Below are positions 27,804 to 39,128 of a stretch of DNA of 64,000 nt, piece by piece; positions within the stretch are counted from its first letter, which is position 1; every line of letters begins with the position of its first letter. Origin of the DNA: Spiroplasma citri (GTDB lineage: Bacteria > Bacillota_I > Bacilli_A > Mycoplasmatales > Mycoplasmataceae). The position numbers and the translations under genes are program-made. Under the pieces are notes generated by a model. That model made no database searches. It was not told the DNA's origin and saw only the letters and a list, made by a program, of their open reading frames with translations. The stretch is taken from positions 868,001 to 932,000 of the forward strand of contig NZ_CP013197.1 in NCBI RefSeq assembly GCF_001886855.1, read 5' to 3'.

Positions 27804-29203
27804 ATGCGAAAACGATTATTAGATATATTTATTATTTTTTATTTAATATTTGGTTGAATATTTCTTTTTTGTAGTGTTACAGCTGTAAATTATATTAGTA
27901 ATGTTTGTAAATTAGAAACAAGAAATAATGATAATTTTAGTGATTTGACTTATGCAAAAGCAAATGAATATGATTTTCAGTCTACTTTAATGTTGCGACA
28001 AGACTATTTTATGCAAGGTTTAGACCCTAGTAATTATGCATTTAGTTTTGGTGTTGAAACTTCTTTTATTCCAAATGTAAGTGCTGATAAAAATGATAGT
28101 AATTATTGATTTAATATAATTAAAAATACTGCTTGAAGTTATTTATTAAGTTGAAACCCAAAAGATATTTCTAAGGGTTTTTTGGGTAAATTAATTATTA
28201 ATTATGAAACCCCAAATAAATTGTTAGATATTTTTATTTATAAAAACAATATAAAATATGAATTTACTTTTAATTGAGAAATTATACAATATTTATTTAT
28301 GCCAATTATTGCCAATCAAAGTTATAAACATTTTGATATGAATTATTTAGTTTTAAATTTTAATTATAAAGAATTGATTAATATGGATATTCTTAAAAAA
28401 TCTAACAGTAATTATTTTGTTAATGATGTTAAACAAAATTTTTATTCGTTGGATAATTTATTTCAAGTTTTAGATTATTTTTATTCTAATGTTTTAAGAG
28501 TTATATTTGATATTTCGAATTTTAGAGAATGTATTTATTTTACATCTAATGGTAATTTAGGTTTTGTTTTTTTGTAAAAAATGGTTTTTTATTATATCCA
28601 AAATCAATGGTTTTTAATATTTTAAGATTTCCTGATACAAATATTTATTATTTAAAACCACAAGTGCAATTGTATAATGCTTATACGATAAATAGTACTA
28701 ATGATTATTTTTCTTATTATTCAAATTGAGATTATAAGACTGATATTTTACCTTCTAATAATGATAAATATACTCAATCAATAAAATTATTAGATATGAA
28801 AGATAGGTCAAAATATCAAGGTTTTAATTTAATTAGATTTAATACAACCAGATTAACAGAAGATAAGTCTATTTCAATTAATGGTTTTAATTTTAGTCTT
28901 TATAATGCTACTGATTGAAGTGGTGAACTTAATGATGGAAAAATTTGACAATTACCTTATAAAAAAGGTGCTTGATACCGTTTAGATATTCATATTGAAA
29001 ATGCGGCAATTTGGATTGTAAATAATTTGCCTGGTATGAAAGAAATTTATAAATTTGTTAATGGGATAGTACATGTGTTTAGTAATGTTTCTGAATTGTT
29101 TAATAATATTGGTAATTTGTTTGCTTTTGATATTACATTTAAAATTATGTTAAGTTCTATTTTAATTTTAGCAATGGTTAACGGACTTTTACGCTATTTT
29201 TAA
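27804..29203 (+). pseudogene. Second-lineage adsorption protein, one frameshift
   Basis: A signal/anchor segment (IFIIFYLIFGWIFLFCSVTA), a long exported part with SFGVETSFIPNVSADKND and YFYSNVLRVIFDISNFRE, then a one-base break in a T run (28566-28574). The downstream frame continues VKNGFLLYPKSMVFNILRF and ends with a C-terminal anchor after KIMLSSILILAMVNGLLRYF. Both halves align in order with the SpV1-A protein (for example YLRTIFDLENN and VNNGFKIYPR). If the T run is a sequencing error the protein would be about 465 residues. It lacks the SpV1-A type variable domain. Confidence 0.75.
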
Positions 29204-29231
29204 TAGTAAAAATAATGTTGTTGGTAAAAAA

Positions 29232-29316
29232 AGTAAGGTGGTGTGGTGGTTTATCCACGCACCACCTTACTTAAAGGGGTAAAAGTCGCGGAGCGACTTA
29301 GGGGCGAAGCCCCTTT
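29232..29316. repeat. Three consecutive GC-rich hairpins
   Basis: AGTAAGGTGGTG pairs with CACCACCTTACTT around a GTGGTTTATCCACG core, then AAGTCGCGGAGCGACTT, then AGGGGCGAAGCCCCT. They lie directly after the second-lineage adsorption gene. They are far richer in GC than the surroundings. They could terminate transcription, or act as a viral packaging or origin signal. Confidence 0.75.
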
Positions 29317-29487
29317 CCTTGATTGAATATATGAATAGTGAATTAAGAAATTGATTTCCTAAAGGCACAGATTTTAATAAAGTTAGTCAAAAATAAATAG
29401 ATTGAGTAGTTAATGTAATAAATGATAAACTCCGACCGTGTTTAAATTGAATAAGTGCAAAAGAAATGTTTTTACAGAATATTTAAA
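29317..29487 (+). pseudogene. IS30 transposase C-terminal relic
   Basis: It matches the last 56 residues of the 11055 transposase (LIEYMNSELRNWFPKGTDFN then WVVNVINDKLRPCLNWISAK), with one internal stop in place of Gln. All upstream parts are missing. Confidence 0.8.
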
Positions 29488-29666
29488 GAAATTTATTAAT
29501 TAAAATTTAATAAATGCTTTTTTAGTATGATTAAATATGGTTAAATTAGATATTAATAAAATATTTTATTTTTTTTAAAAAAGAGTTGCATTTGTTAAAA
29601 ATGATGTTATTATCAAATTAACAAGAGAAAAAGTTTGCTGCTTGAATTTACAGGATTCCTATTTTA
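29488..29666. other. SpV1-B right end, non-coding
   Basis: Bases 29578-29652 repeat the right end of SpV1-A (12208-12285: AGAGTTGCATTTGTTAAAAA onward). The aspS stop is only about 15 bases further, so the insertion removed any aspS terminator. Confidence 0.65.
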
Positions 29667-31399
<1,733 letters not shown>

Positions 31400-31400
<1 letters not shown>

Positions 31401-32656
31401 TATTTCTTCTCCTTACTTAAAAATGAAATAATCTTTTCAAACTTAACTTCTTGTTCTTTTCCCGTTTGTTGGTTTTTAATTTTCAAAACATTTTTTTTCA
31501 ATTCTTTATCACCAATAATAATAGCATTTTTCGCTTTTAATCGTTCTAATGATTTAAATTGGGCTTTAACACTCCGTGTTAAATAATCACAATCAGCACG
31601 AAAACCACTTGCTCGTAGTAATAACAACAACGAAGCAGCAAAATGGCGAGCATGATCGGATAAACAAATTAAATAAGCATCAAGATAAGGCTCATCAGCT
31701 AGTACAATATCATTCGTAGCTAAAGTTAATAACAATCGTTCTAACCCTAAGGCAAATCCTACCGCTGGATAATCTAAACTTGGTTCAAACGTATGAACTA
31801 ATTGATCATAACAGCCTCCCCCTAATAAGGTTAATTCTCGGTTTTGATCCTCAATCACAATTTCAAAAACAATGCCAGTGTAATAATCTAATCCACGTAC
31901 TAATTGGGCATCTAAGCTAAAAGGAATTCCTAATTTAGTTAACAACTTTTGAATTGCCACAAATTCTTCATTTTCTGTTGGGATTAAATAATCATAAATT
32001 TTTGGAGCATTACCAAATTTATCATGATCAATTTTACAATCTAATACTCGTAATGGATTCTTTTGTAACCGAATTTTACAATCAGCACATAATGTTTGGT
32101 CTTGGAAGAAAGCTGTTAACACGCCAAGATACTTTGTGCGTGCTTCACCAACCATTAAATAATTTAGTTTTAATGTTAAGTTTGTTAATCCAAGAGTTTT
32201 TAATAAATTATACCCAAGTAAAATTACTTCAACATCTAATAAATAATTCTTAGCTCCGACCACTTCAACCCCAAACTGATTAAACTGACGTAAACGACCA
32301 TGTTGAGGTCGTTCATAACGAAACATATTCCCAAGGTAAAACAACTTTAACGGTAATTCATATTTCCCATATAGTTTATCTTCAATAATGCTGCGAATAA
32401 CAGGTGCTGTTCCTTCTGGGCGTAAAACAAATGCTCGTTCTTTTTTATCTAATAATTCAAACATTTCTTTGCTAACAATATCGGTTTCTGCTCCTACTGA
32501 ACGGACAAATAAATCTTTTGCTTCAAAAATTGGCGTTCTAATTTCATGATAGTTATATTGCATAGCAAGACTACGCAACATTAATTCTAGGGCACTTAAT
32601 TCACTTGCTTTTTCATAATAAAGATCTTCAGTTCCTCGTGGTTTTTGAATATTCAT
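31400..32656 (-). CDS. hisS: Histidyl-tRNA synthetase
   Basis: Class II synthetase for tRNA-His, 418 residues. It starts MNIQKPRGTEDLYYEKASEL. It shows motif 1 (HEIRTPIFEAKDLFVRSVG), motif 2 (FRYERPQHGRLRQFNQFGVE), the histidine-specific signature LVRGLDYYTGIVFEI and motif 3 (AVGFALGLERL), then the anticodon-binding domain. It is preceded by a T-box leader and translationally coupled to aspS. Intact. Confidence 0.96.
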
Positions 32657-32675
32657 AACTAACTTCCCTTCTAAA

Positions 32676-32905
32676 TAAAAAACTAAAAGATTGCTTAGGA
32701 ACGAAAAATCGAGGTGCCATCCTATTTCATTATCTTTTAGTTAATGAGCTTACTTATCAAAATTTATTAAATTTTATCTTCATGTTGTCATCACGCTTTA
32801 AAATTACAATAGTTTCCACCATCCACTATTTCTCTGTTAAATTATTGTCAACAATAATCTCTTTCAATTAAAATTATACCTATTTTTCAAGAAAAGTAAA
32901 ATAAA
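32676..32905 (-). promoter_or_regulatory. T-box leader of hisS-aspS
   Basis: On the minus strand the leader contains the T-box-like core AGGATGGCACCTCG followed by CGTTCCT and a T-rich stretch, so a terminator and antiterminator can be drawn (CTAAAAGAT pairs with ATCTTTTAG). An upstream AGTGGATGGTGG region belongs to stem I. T-box RNAs sense uncharged tRNA; tRNA-His is the expected ligand for the first gene. The specifier codon was not placed with certainty. Confidence 0.85.
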
Positions 32906-32974
32906 TTACCAAATTAAATTAAATAATACAAAAAGGGTTAAGGAGGAACTTAATCCTTTTTACCATTTAAAGTA

Positions 32975-33721
32975 TTAAACATCTTCTTTATAATATTTAT
33001 TTCATGCTGCAATATCATCATTTTCATTCTTATTAACTGGTTCTAATGTTGGTCGTTTTTCTAATTCAATTTCATCTTCAACATTATTATTTTTTTTCCG
33101 CGAATCAATGATAAATTCTTTATCCGGTGGTGTTCGATTTTGTAACGCTTGAATTTGCATTCTAATTCGTGACATCGTTAATTTTTTATCTTTAAATTCA
33201 ATCATTCATTGAATTGGTAATATTAATGGATCAAGTTTTTCCGCATTACGAATAATCATTAATAGCATATTAATAAATTTGCCAAATCCTTCTTCACCTT
33301 TTCAATGTTCCGTTTCTAATGGATCATACATTAATTGATTTTTAACTAAATCATAATTTGAAGCATGTGCTTCAGTAATTTTTTCTGATCATTCTGTTTC
33401 AGAAATTAAATAAAAATTAGTTGATAAACTACAATTAAATAAATGTTGTTGATTTTTAAATAATGAGAAATTAAACTTATCAACAATAATGGCACTAATA
33501 CTAATTGTTAAGCCAGTTAAATCAGTTACTTCTTTCATTCACTGAAAGATTGCTTGAACATAACGAAGAATAAATTTTAATTTTCCTGACGAATAAAGAA
33601 TTGTTTTTCAACTTTCATAATCAAACTGATATTCTGCATCATGTCGTACTTCACGAATATTTTCATCAGGTTCTAATGCTAAAAAGTCTTCAACTGATAA
33701 AATAATCATATCTTTTTTCAT
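32975..33721 (-). CDS. Conserved hypothetical protein, 248 aa
   Basis: A soluble protein starting MKKDMIILSVEDFLALEPDE, with VQAIFQWMKEVTDLTGLTIS, HLFNCSLSTNFYLISETEW and a charged C-terminus (RKKNNNVEDEIELEKRP). TGA codes several Trp. No motif I recognise. It is upstream of the T-box and separately transcribed. The high-quality open frame and host-like composition argue that it is a chromosomal Spiroplasma gene. Confidence 0.65.
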
Positions 33722-33977
33722 ATGGTTTTTTTCTCCTAGATGGCCTATCTCATTGACACATTTTCTATTTAATTATATCACAAAACTAGGGAGAAAACTA
33801 GTTTATCACCAGCTCAGTTTTGCTCCGAAGGGATGAAATAATCCTTATGAAAATCAATTTAAAACTTCCCTTATCTCAGTTTTATATTGTTTTAAATAAA
33901 TCTATTAAATATATATGTTAGTATTAAATATGTTAGTATTAAAGTATTAGAGTTTAACTAAATAGAAAGAGAAAAAA

Positions 33978-34166
33978 ATGAAAAATAAAACATACAAATA
34001 TATTAGATTAAATATTTTAGATGATATTAATGATTTTCTTAATCAAGTTCAACCCGAAAATTTTCGTATTGTAACAATTGATTCAACCCGAAAGGTTTGA
34101 GGTATTTTTCAAAAAGGATATGCTGTTTTTTATTGAAGTGAGCAAAACCCAATTCCAAGAATCTAA
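33978..34166 (+). CDS. Hypothetical protein, 62 aa
   Basis: MKNKTYKYIRLNILDDINDF then VQPENFRIVTIDSTRKVWG and a C-terminus ending SEQNPIPRI. An AGAAAGAG site precedes the ATG, and tandem TATGTTAGTATTAAA repeats lie just upstream (about 33913-33945). The 3' part meets an IS30 relic on the opposite strand near 34150, so the original end may be altered. Not recognised. Confidence 0.5.
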
Positions 34167-34828
34167 CAAAAATATTTTTAATCGTTTTAACAACTTCTTC
34201 GGCTGTTTGTTCTCTTAATTTTTCAGCAATAGTAAATTTAGTTAATTCTTCTGTAAAAGTAAGAACAGCAGATTTATGGTCAGCTCCAACAATACAATCC
34301 ATTTGAAATCAACCAAATTCATATCTATCATGTTTTGCTTCTTCAATAGTTCTGTAATTTGATAATTTACCTCGATTATCAGTACTATTTTTTGTTTTTC
34401 GCTTCTTTCACTTAAAATAAAGATATTTTTTATCCATATTAAATAATCCTAAATAAATATATTTATAAAGTGTTTTAAAACACATTGGAAATTTTTCGCC
34501 AAATTCAATCTCATACATTTTACAAATTGTTTCAGGTGTACTATGTAAAGTATTAAAATTTTTGTTTAATCACTTAATCTGTTTAACTGTTAAAGTAATA
34601 TGTTTTTTAGAATTTTTTCTATTTTTAAGATATTGTTTTTGTAATTTTAAAGGATCATATTCTTTAAATTTTTTAAGTTCACGTCGAATTGTTTCCTTAT
34701 CTCTTCCCATAAACCGTGCTATCTTTGAGTAATTAATTTTACCATTTTTGTTTATTATATAATTCTGATCTAGATAATTCCTTTAATATAATTTTTTCAT
34801 TAATACTTAAATGTTTAAATTTTCTCAT
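34150..34828 (-). pseudogene. IS30-family transposase, 3'-truncated and frameshifted
   Basis: A different IS30 lineage from the SpV1-A one: RKFKHLSINEKIILKELS, then after a frame break NYSKIARFMGRDKETIRREL (HTH), KMYEIEFGEKFPMCFKTLYK and the first catalytic region FQMDCIVGADHKSAVLTF. Sequence stops after FVRFLELG before the second catalytic Asp. Dead element. Confidence 0.75.
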
Positions 34829-35157
34829 ATCCAAAAGCTCTCTTTCCGAAAATAGTTTTAGCATAAAAAATAAAATTTTAGAAATTTATTGACATTTTTA
34901 TATAAAGTGTTATATTTAAATTATATTTATAAAAGTTTAATGGATTTTCCAAAGCTCTAAAAACTTGTTTATAAATTACAAAATTAAGACTTGAAGAGGT
35001 CTTTTTTTTAATTGTAAAATAAACATAATAAAAATAATATTAAGTTCTTTAATACATTTTGCTACGTTTTTAGTTCTTGATAATTTTGTTTATTACTCTT
35101 TTATTTAACCATATTGTTTAAATAATAGCAATTTTAATATGCAAAAAGGAGTAAAAA
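34829..35157. other. AT-rich intergenic region
   Basis: No gene seen. It contains a hairpin with T run (34986-35009, AAGACTTGAAGAGGTCTT then T) and an AAAAGGAG site serving the next ORF. Confidence 0.5.
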
Positions 35158-35496
35158 ATGGTAACTTTTAAGACTATTTCGGGTAAAACTAAGGAGTTTT
35201 TACGAAAAAAAGCGGACAAATTGAGTAATAAAAGAGCATATTTATACTATTTAAAACTACCATTTGATAATTGACAAGATGAAGTCGATACAAAAACCGC
35301 TTATTTTATTAAAGATACAATAAATCAATTAGAAATAGAATTGGAATTGGCTTTATTAAATGACAAATATGACGGGGGGGAGAAAATATATGTTGAGAAA
35401 TATGTTAAAGATACAAATATAAATAATGCTAATATTGTTATTAATTTTGATAATGTTGATTTACCTAAAATAAATGAGGTGATTAAAGATGCTTAA
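35158..35496 (+). CDS. Phage-type protein upstream of terminase, 112 aa
   Basis: MVTFKTISGKTKEFLRKKAD and ELELALLNDKYDGGEKIYVE; ends in FDNVDLPKINEVIKDA. It starts after AAAAGGAG. It overlaps the following terminase-like frame by 8 bases, the usual place of a terminase small subunit; no DNA-binding motif is obvious, so this assignment is positional only. Confidence 0.55.
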
Positions 35497-36140
35497 ACAT
35501 TTTTTACATTTAGATGAAATTCCAAGATGATTTTTGATGAATATAATGAAATAGGAAGTCGTTATAGTGCTAAAACTTTTATGATAAAAGATAATGTAGT
35601 TGGCAAATGCTGTGCTATATCATTATTGGTGGGTAAGCCAATATTTATTATTGCTGTTATGAAAATGAATAAAGATATTAGAAATGGAGTATTTAAAAAT
35701 ATTCAAAATACTCTTAATGATATGAATATTAATTATAAAGTTAATTTATCTGAGAATTCTTTTACATTAGATAATGGTACTTATATTATTTGTAAAGGTT
35801 TACATTCACAAACAAAAAGAGAAAAATTAAAAGCTTTTGCTGATTTAAATAAATATGAATTTGCTATTGAATGAAGAGAAGAAGCAGACCAATTAACAAA
35901 AGATGATATGAGTGAATAAAATATGCTATTCGTGGTGCTAAAAGAAAATTTATTATTAATTCATCTAATCCTGAATCATTACACCGTTATATTATTAAAT
36001 ATTGTAATGAAATAATGTTATTTAATGAACAAATATTATTATCTAAATATCCTGATCAAATAGGTAAATTTAAAATTAATTATTATGAAAAGAATAAAAA
36101 ACTTACTAAAACAGTAATAATACATTATTCTAGTTGAAGC
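35489..36140 (+). pseudogene. Phage terminase large subunit, N-terminal part, frameshifted
   Basis: The first residues (MLKHFLHLDEIPRW) are separated by a frame break from FDEYNEIGSRYSAKTFMIKD, an ATPase-like loop. Typical terminase features follow: KPIFIIAVMKMNKDIRNGVF, KGLHSQTKREKLKAFADLNK, then FAIEWREEADQLTKDDM (Walker B-like region). Another break occurs at 35916 (an A missing after AGTGAA), after which IKYAIRGAKRKFIINSSNPE continues. The nuclease domain is gone; near 36137 the frame passes into a different phage gene. Confidence 0.7.
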
Positions 36141-37177
36141 CCTATTAAATCAGGACAAATTAATAAAAGAGTATATCAACCACGAGATTTATTATTTTCA
36201 GATGAATTAAGTGGTATGCCTGATACTTTATTAACTAATTCTAATCCTGCTAATGTTTTATATAATTTACAAGGATTAAAACCATCTAATCAAACTACTT
36301 ATGGAGAATGAACTAATATTTTTAATGCATTAGCAGATCCATTAGCAAAGAAAAATGCTGAAGGTGTATTAGGAAGTGATTTAATTGCTACTAGAGCAAC
36401 AAATCCTAATAAAACACCTTTTTGAGATAGTGGATTACAATTTAAACCTAAAGGTGCTTATGATACGAAACAAATTCGTAAATTTATTTATCAAGACCCA
36501 GAATATAAAAAGCCCCTTTTGGTGTTGCATCATTTGATTATTCACAATTAAAATTTTCATCATTTCATGATGTATTAAATGCTAATCGTTATACACATTC
36601 ATCAATTTCATTATTACCTTGAGATGTTAATGAATTTACTAAATTTAGTCTTAATAATTTACCTATTGTTGGTAAAATAATTTCATTTTTTGATTTAGGT
36701 TTACCAGTTAAATTAATGAGTCAAAAAAATACGCAATTAATACCAAAAATAGCACAATTAAATGCTTTTATTGATTATTTAAGTTATGAAATTATTCAAA
36801 ATAGTTTATGAAAAGAAAATAGTGCTGGAATTGGTAATATTCCTTATGATATGTTTCGTAATGAAACAGAAGATCAAGTTGGTGGTTTAATTGGAAGTAA
36901 TTCATTAACATTTGGTTGTATGCTTAAATTAACAGATAAAATTAAAACACATTTAAAACACATTATTATTCTGCAACTGGTCAAGATTTAGGTACAAAAG
37001 TTTATTCTACTATTGATTTAGGGCAAAATAGAATTAATGTTAATGGTGGTAATGATGAAATTGTAATATTATCACAAGATTTTCAAGCATTAGATAAAGA
37101 TACACCATTAACTAATTTAGATAATAAATTAGATTTTAATCCGACAGCAGATGGGACATTAGAAAGTTATGTTATTT
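36141..37177 (+). pseudogene. Phage structural-type protein remnant
   Basis: Continuous in frame with the terminase remnant: SPIKSGQINKRVYQPRDLLF, ANVLYNLQGLKPSNQTTYGE, then after a break near 36515 FGVASFDYSQLKFSSFHDVL and IGNIPYDMFRNETEDQVGG, and after another near 36960 YYSATGQDLGTKVYSTIDLG. The composition suggests a virion or head-associated protein but I do not recognise the family. The SpV1-C left end (37178) cuts the frame after TLESYVI. Confidence 0.55.
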
Positions 37178-37199
37178 TGTAGTATACCACACACATTTT
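37178..37199. repeat. Terminal inverted repeat of SpV1-C, left
   Basis: TGTAGTATACCACACACATT(TT) here matches the complement of 45802-45822 (TGTAGAAACCACATACATTT(T)). SpV1-B begins with TGTAGAAACCACACACATTT at 22121. The TGT...ACA-type ends suit an IS481/IS3-family enzyme. Confidence 0.8.
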
Positions 37200-37441
37200 A
37201 AAGATTACAAGAAAATAACAAAAATAATAAAAATATTTATTTATAATAAAAAAATATCATAAAATAAATAAATAAAAAATATAAAATTAAACACACTAAA
37301 AAATAATTTATTAAATTTTAATTAATAAATACATATTTTATTATTTTAATAACATATTTTATGAGTTAATTTACATATTATTAATTAATTAAAATATAAT
37401 AAACTTATTTAGTTTAAACACAAAAACTTAATAATTTAAAA
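37200..37441. other. Subterminal non-coding region of SpV1-C
   Basis: AT-rich, no gene. The part at about 37290-37335 is the complement of the block after the IS30 gene in SpV1-A (TTATTAATTAAAATTTAATA), showing a shared viral end despite different transposases. Confidence 0.6.
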
Positions 37442-38527
37442 TTATTTAATTAAACTTAAACTATTCAAAAAATTAAATGGTGTCTGAAAATTTAAAGACT
37501 TATGTACTCTTTCAAAATTATAAAAATAATAATCATTTAATTTATTCTGTAAACTAACTGCATTTAATATTTTTTCTTCAAATACAAATAATTTAGTATA
37601 ATTTTGATGAAATCTTTCAATCTTACCGTTTGACTGTGGAGAGCGAACTGGTGTTGTTTGATGCAAAATATCTTTATCTGTTAAAAATTGAGTAAAATTA
37701 GTCTTTTTAACACTAATTTTTTGATTATTCCGATAATTATTAATAAATTCAGAACCGTTATCAGTTCTAATCCGTGTTATTATAATACCAAATATATTTT
37801 TAAAATCACTAATTGCTTTTTTAACAGCAGCAATAGCATTATCAGTACTTAATTTATCATAAACATATCCTAATGCTAATCTTGTTTTTTCATCAATAAA
37901 ATCATAAACATAATACTTTTTATCAACTGGAAATTTACTTGGTACAAAATATTTAGCGTCCATCTGTAACAAACCCATTTCTTTAACTTCATATCTTGGA
38001 TGTTGTTTTTTAATTTCTTTAATTTTATTTTTTATTTTTAATCATCTTTCATCTTTTTTAAGTCAACGAAAAAATGTTTTTAAATTTTTTGGTGCTTTAT
38101 TTTTTAATTCTTCTCCATGAATTCCTTTTTTTAAATTATAAAACAAAGATAAAACACCACCAGCATGTTTATTACAATATTCAAAATATAAATCACAAAT
38201 AATTTTGCGAATATCATCACTATATTGATAATTAATATTATTAGGAATTGTTGACTTTAATAATAATTCAGCAAAATCATTATTTTTATATGCAATTAAA
38301 ATTTTATTCGCTCAATAATAAAAAGTTGAAAACTTATTTTTAAAATATTTTTTAATTAAATCTTTCAACAAAAAATTACCATTATAATAATCATTACACA
38401 AATTAATATATGAAAATATTTTTTGTTTTATTCTTTTATAATATTTATTTTTATAATTTTTACTTAAAAAATTCTTTAATTTTGCTTGTAAATCAAACAA
38501 ATTAAAATTATTAATAATATATTTCAT
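37442..38527 (-). CDS. IS481/IS3-type DDE transposase of SpV1-C
   Basis: A single open frame of 361 residues. The N-terminal 180 residues are basic and probably bind DNA. The integrase core follows: MGLLQMDAKYFVPSKFPVDK (first Asp), IITRIRTDNGSEFINNY (second Asp), and TTPVRSPQSNGKIERFHQNY (catalytic Glu). The absence of an orfA/orfB frameshift is more like IS481 than classical IS3. It lies just inside the left terminal repeat and probably mediates viral integration. This is the only apparently intact transposase in the window. Confidence 0.85.
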
Positions 38528-38643
38528 TAATTTACACCTACCATCAAAAATATATAAAATTAATATTTAATACGAATAATTGATATATAATTGATATGTG
38601 ATAAAATCAATTATATATAAAAAAATAAAAAGGAGCAATCTAT

Positions 38644-39111
38644 ATGAAAAAATGACTTAGCATAATAATAGTAACAATCGGATTAACCGCAACAAGCACA
38701 ACAACATTAATCAGTTGTAAAAAAGAAAATAATAATAAAAACGGTGGAGGAGATAATAAACCAGAACCATCATATAATCCACAACAACCTAATACACAAC
38801 AACCGCCCAAAGATAGTAATTGAAAATTAATTACTGATTACAATTCTTTTGAAAATAATGTTGATAATAAATATTATTTTGTTGAGTGAAAAAATACAAG
38901 TAATGAATGAAAAATTGGTAAGTTTAAACACGATACATCTGGTGTAAAGAAAATAGGAGAGGTAATTTATGTTCATAGTATAAAATATTATGCTAAAAAT
39001 AATAACCTTAAAGGTCTTTATCTTTGAGATGGTGTGGGTGAGCCGCAAATTCCAACTATTAATCCTAATACTGGTGAAATTACTGACTGAAAAGAACAAA
39101 AAAGGAACTAA
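38644..39111 (+). CDS. Phage-encoded lipoprotein with adhesin-matched domain (allele 2)
   Basis: A 155-residue lipoprotein: signal MKKWLSIIIVTIGLTATST with lipobox LISC, a Pro/Asn/Gln linker, then NWKLITDYNSFENNVDNKYY to GEPQIPTINPNTGEITDW. The domain core is identical to that in the SpV1-C adsorption gene on the opposite strand (40440-40718), while the 3' framework (about the last 20 codons) differs. The signal and linker are shared with the SpV1-A lipoprotein, but its domain is different. AAAAGGAGC precedes the ATG. Confidence 0.82.
38815..39090. repeat. Variable-domain cassette, inverted copy at 40440-40718
   Basis: Bases encoding the domain core match the complement of the adsorption gene segment exactly over roughly 210 bases. 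Mismatches are confined to the last 50 or so bases (framework). This is the SpV1-C counterpart of 8839-9116/10499-10776. Confidence 0.9.
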
Positions 39112-39128
39112 ATAACAGTTCCTTTTTT
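39098..39128. terminator. Bidirectional terminator, lipoprotein/adhesin
   Basis: AAAAGGAACT/AGTTCCTTTT stem with loop AAATAAC; the lipoprotein stop codon lies in the loop, and the adsorption gene stop abuts the other side. Confidence 0.75.

Larger units (their letters stand above)
22121..29655 (+). mobile_element. Mosaic SpV1-type prophage (SpV1-B)
   Basis: The left end has the same terminal motif as SpV1-C (TGTAGAAACCACACACATTT). Genes up to about 26495 follow SpV1-A. There the first adsorption gene breaks off and a second, divergent module begins (another Zot-like ATPase, two membrane proteins and an unrelated-looking adsorption protein). It ends in an IS30 relic and the repeat shared with the SpV1-A right end. 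Several genes are frameshifted, so the prophage is probably defective. Confidence 0.88.

Noticed and set aside
35490-37177. Treating the region as one intact large phage gene
   Set aside because: At least three frame breaks and a change from terminase-like to structural-type sequence near 36137 show it is a decayed fusion.
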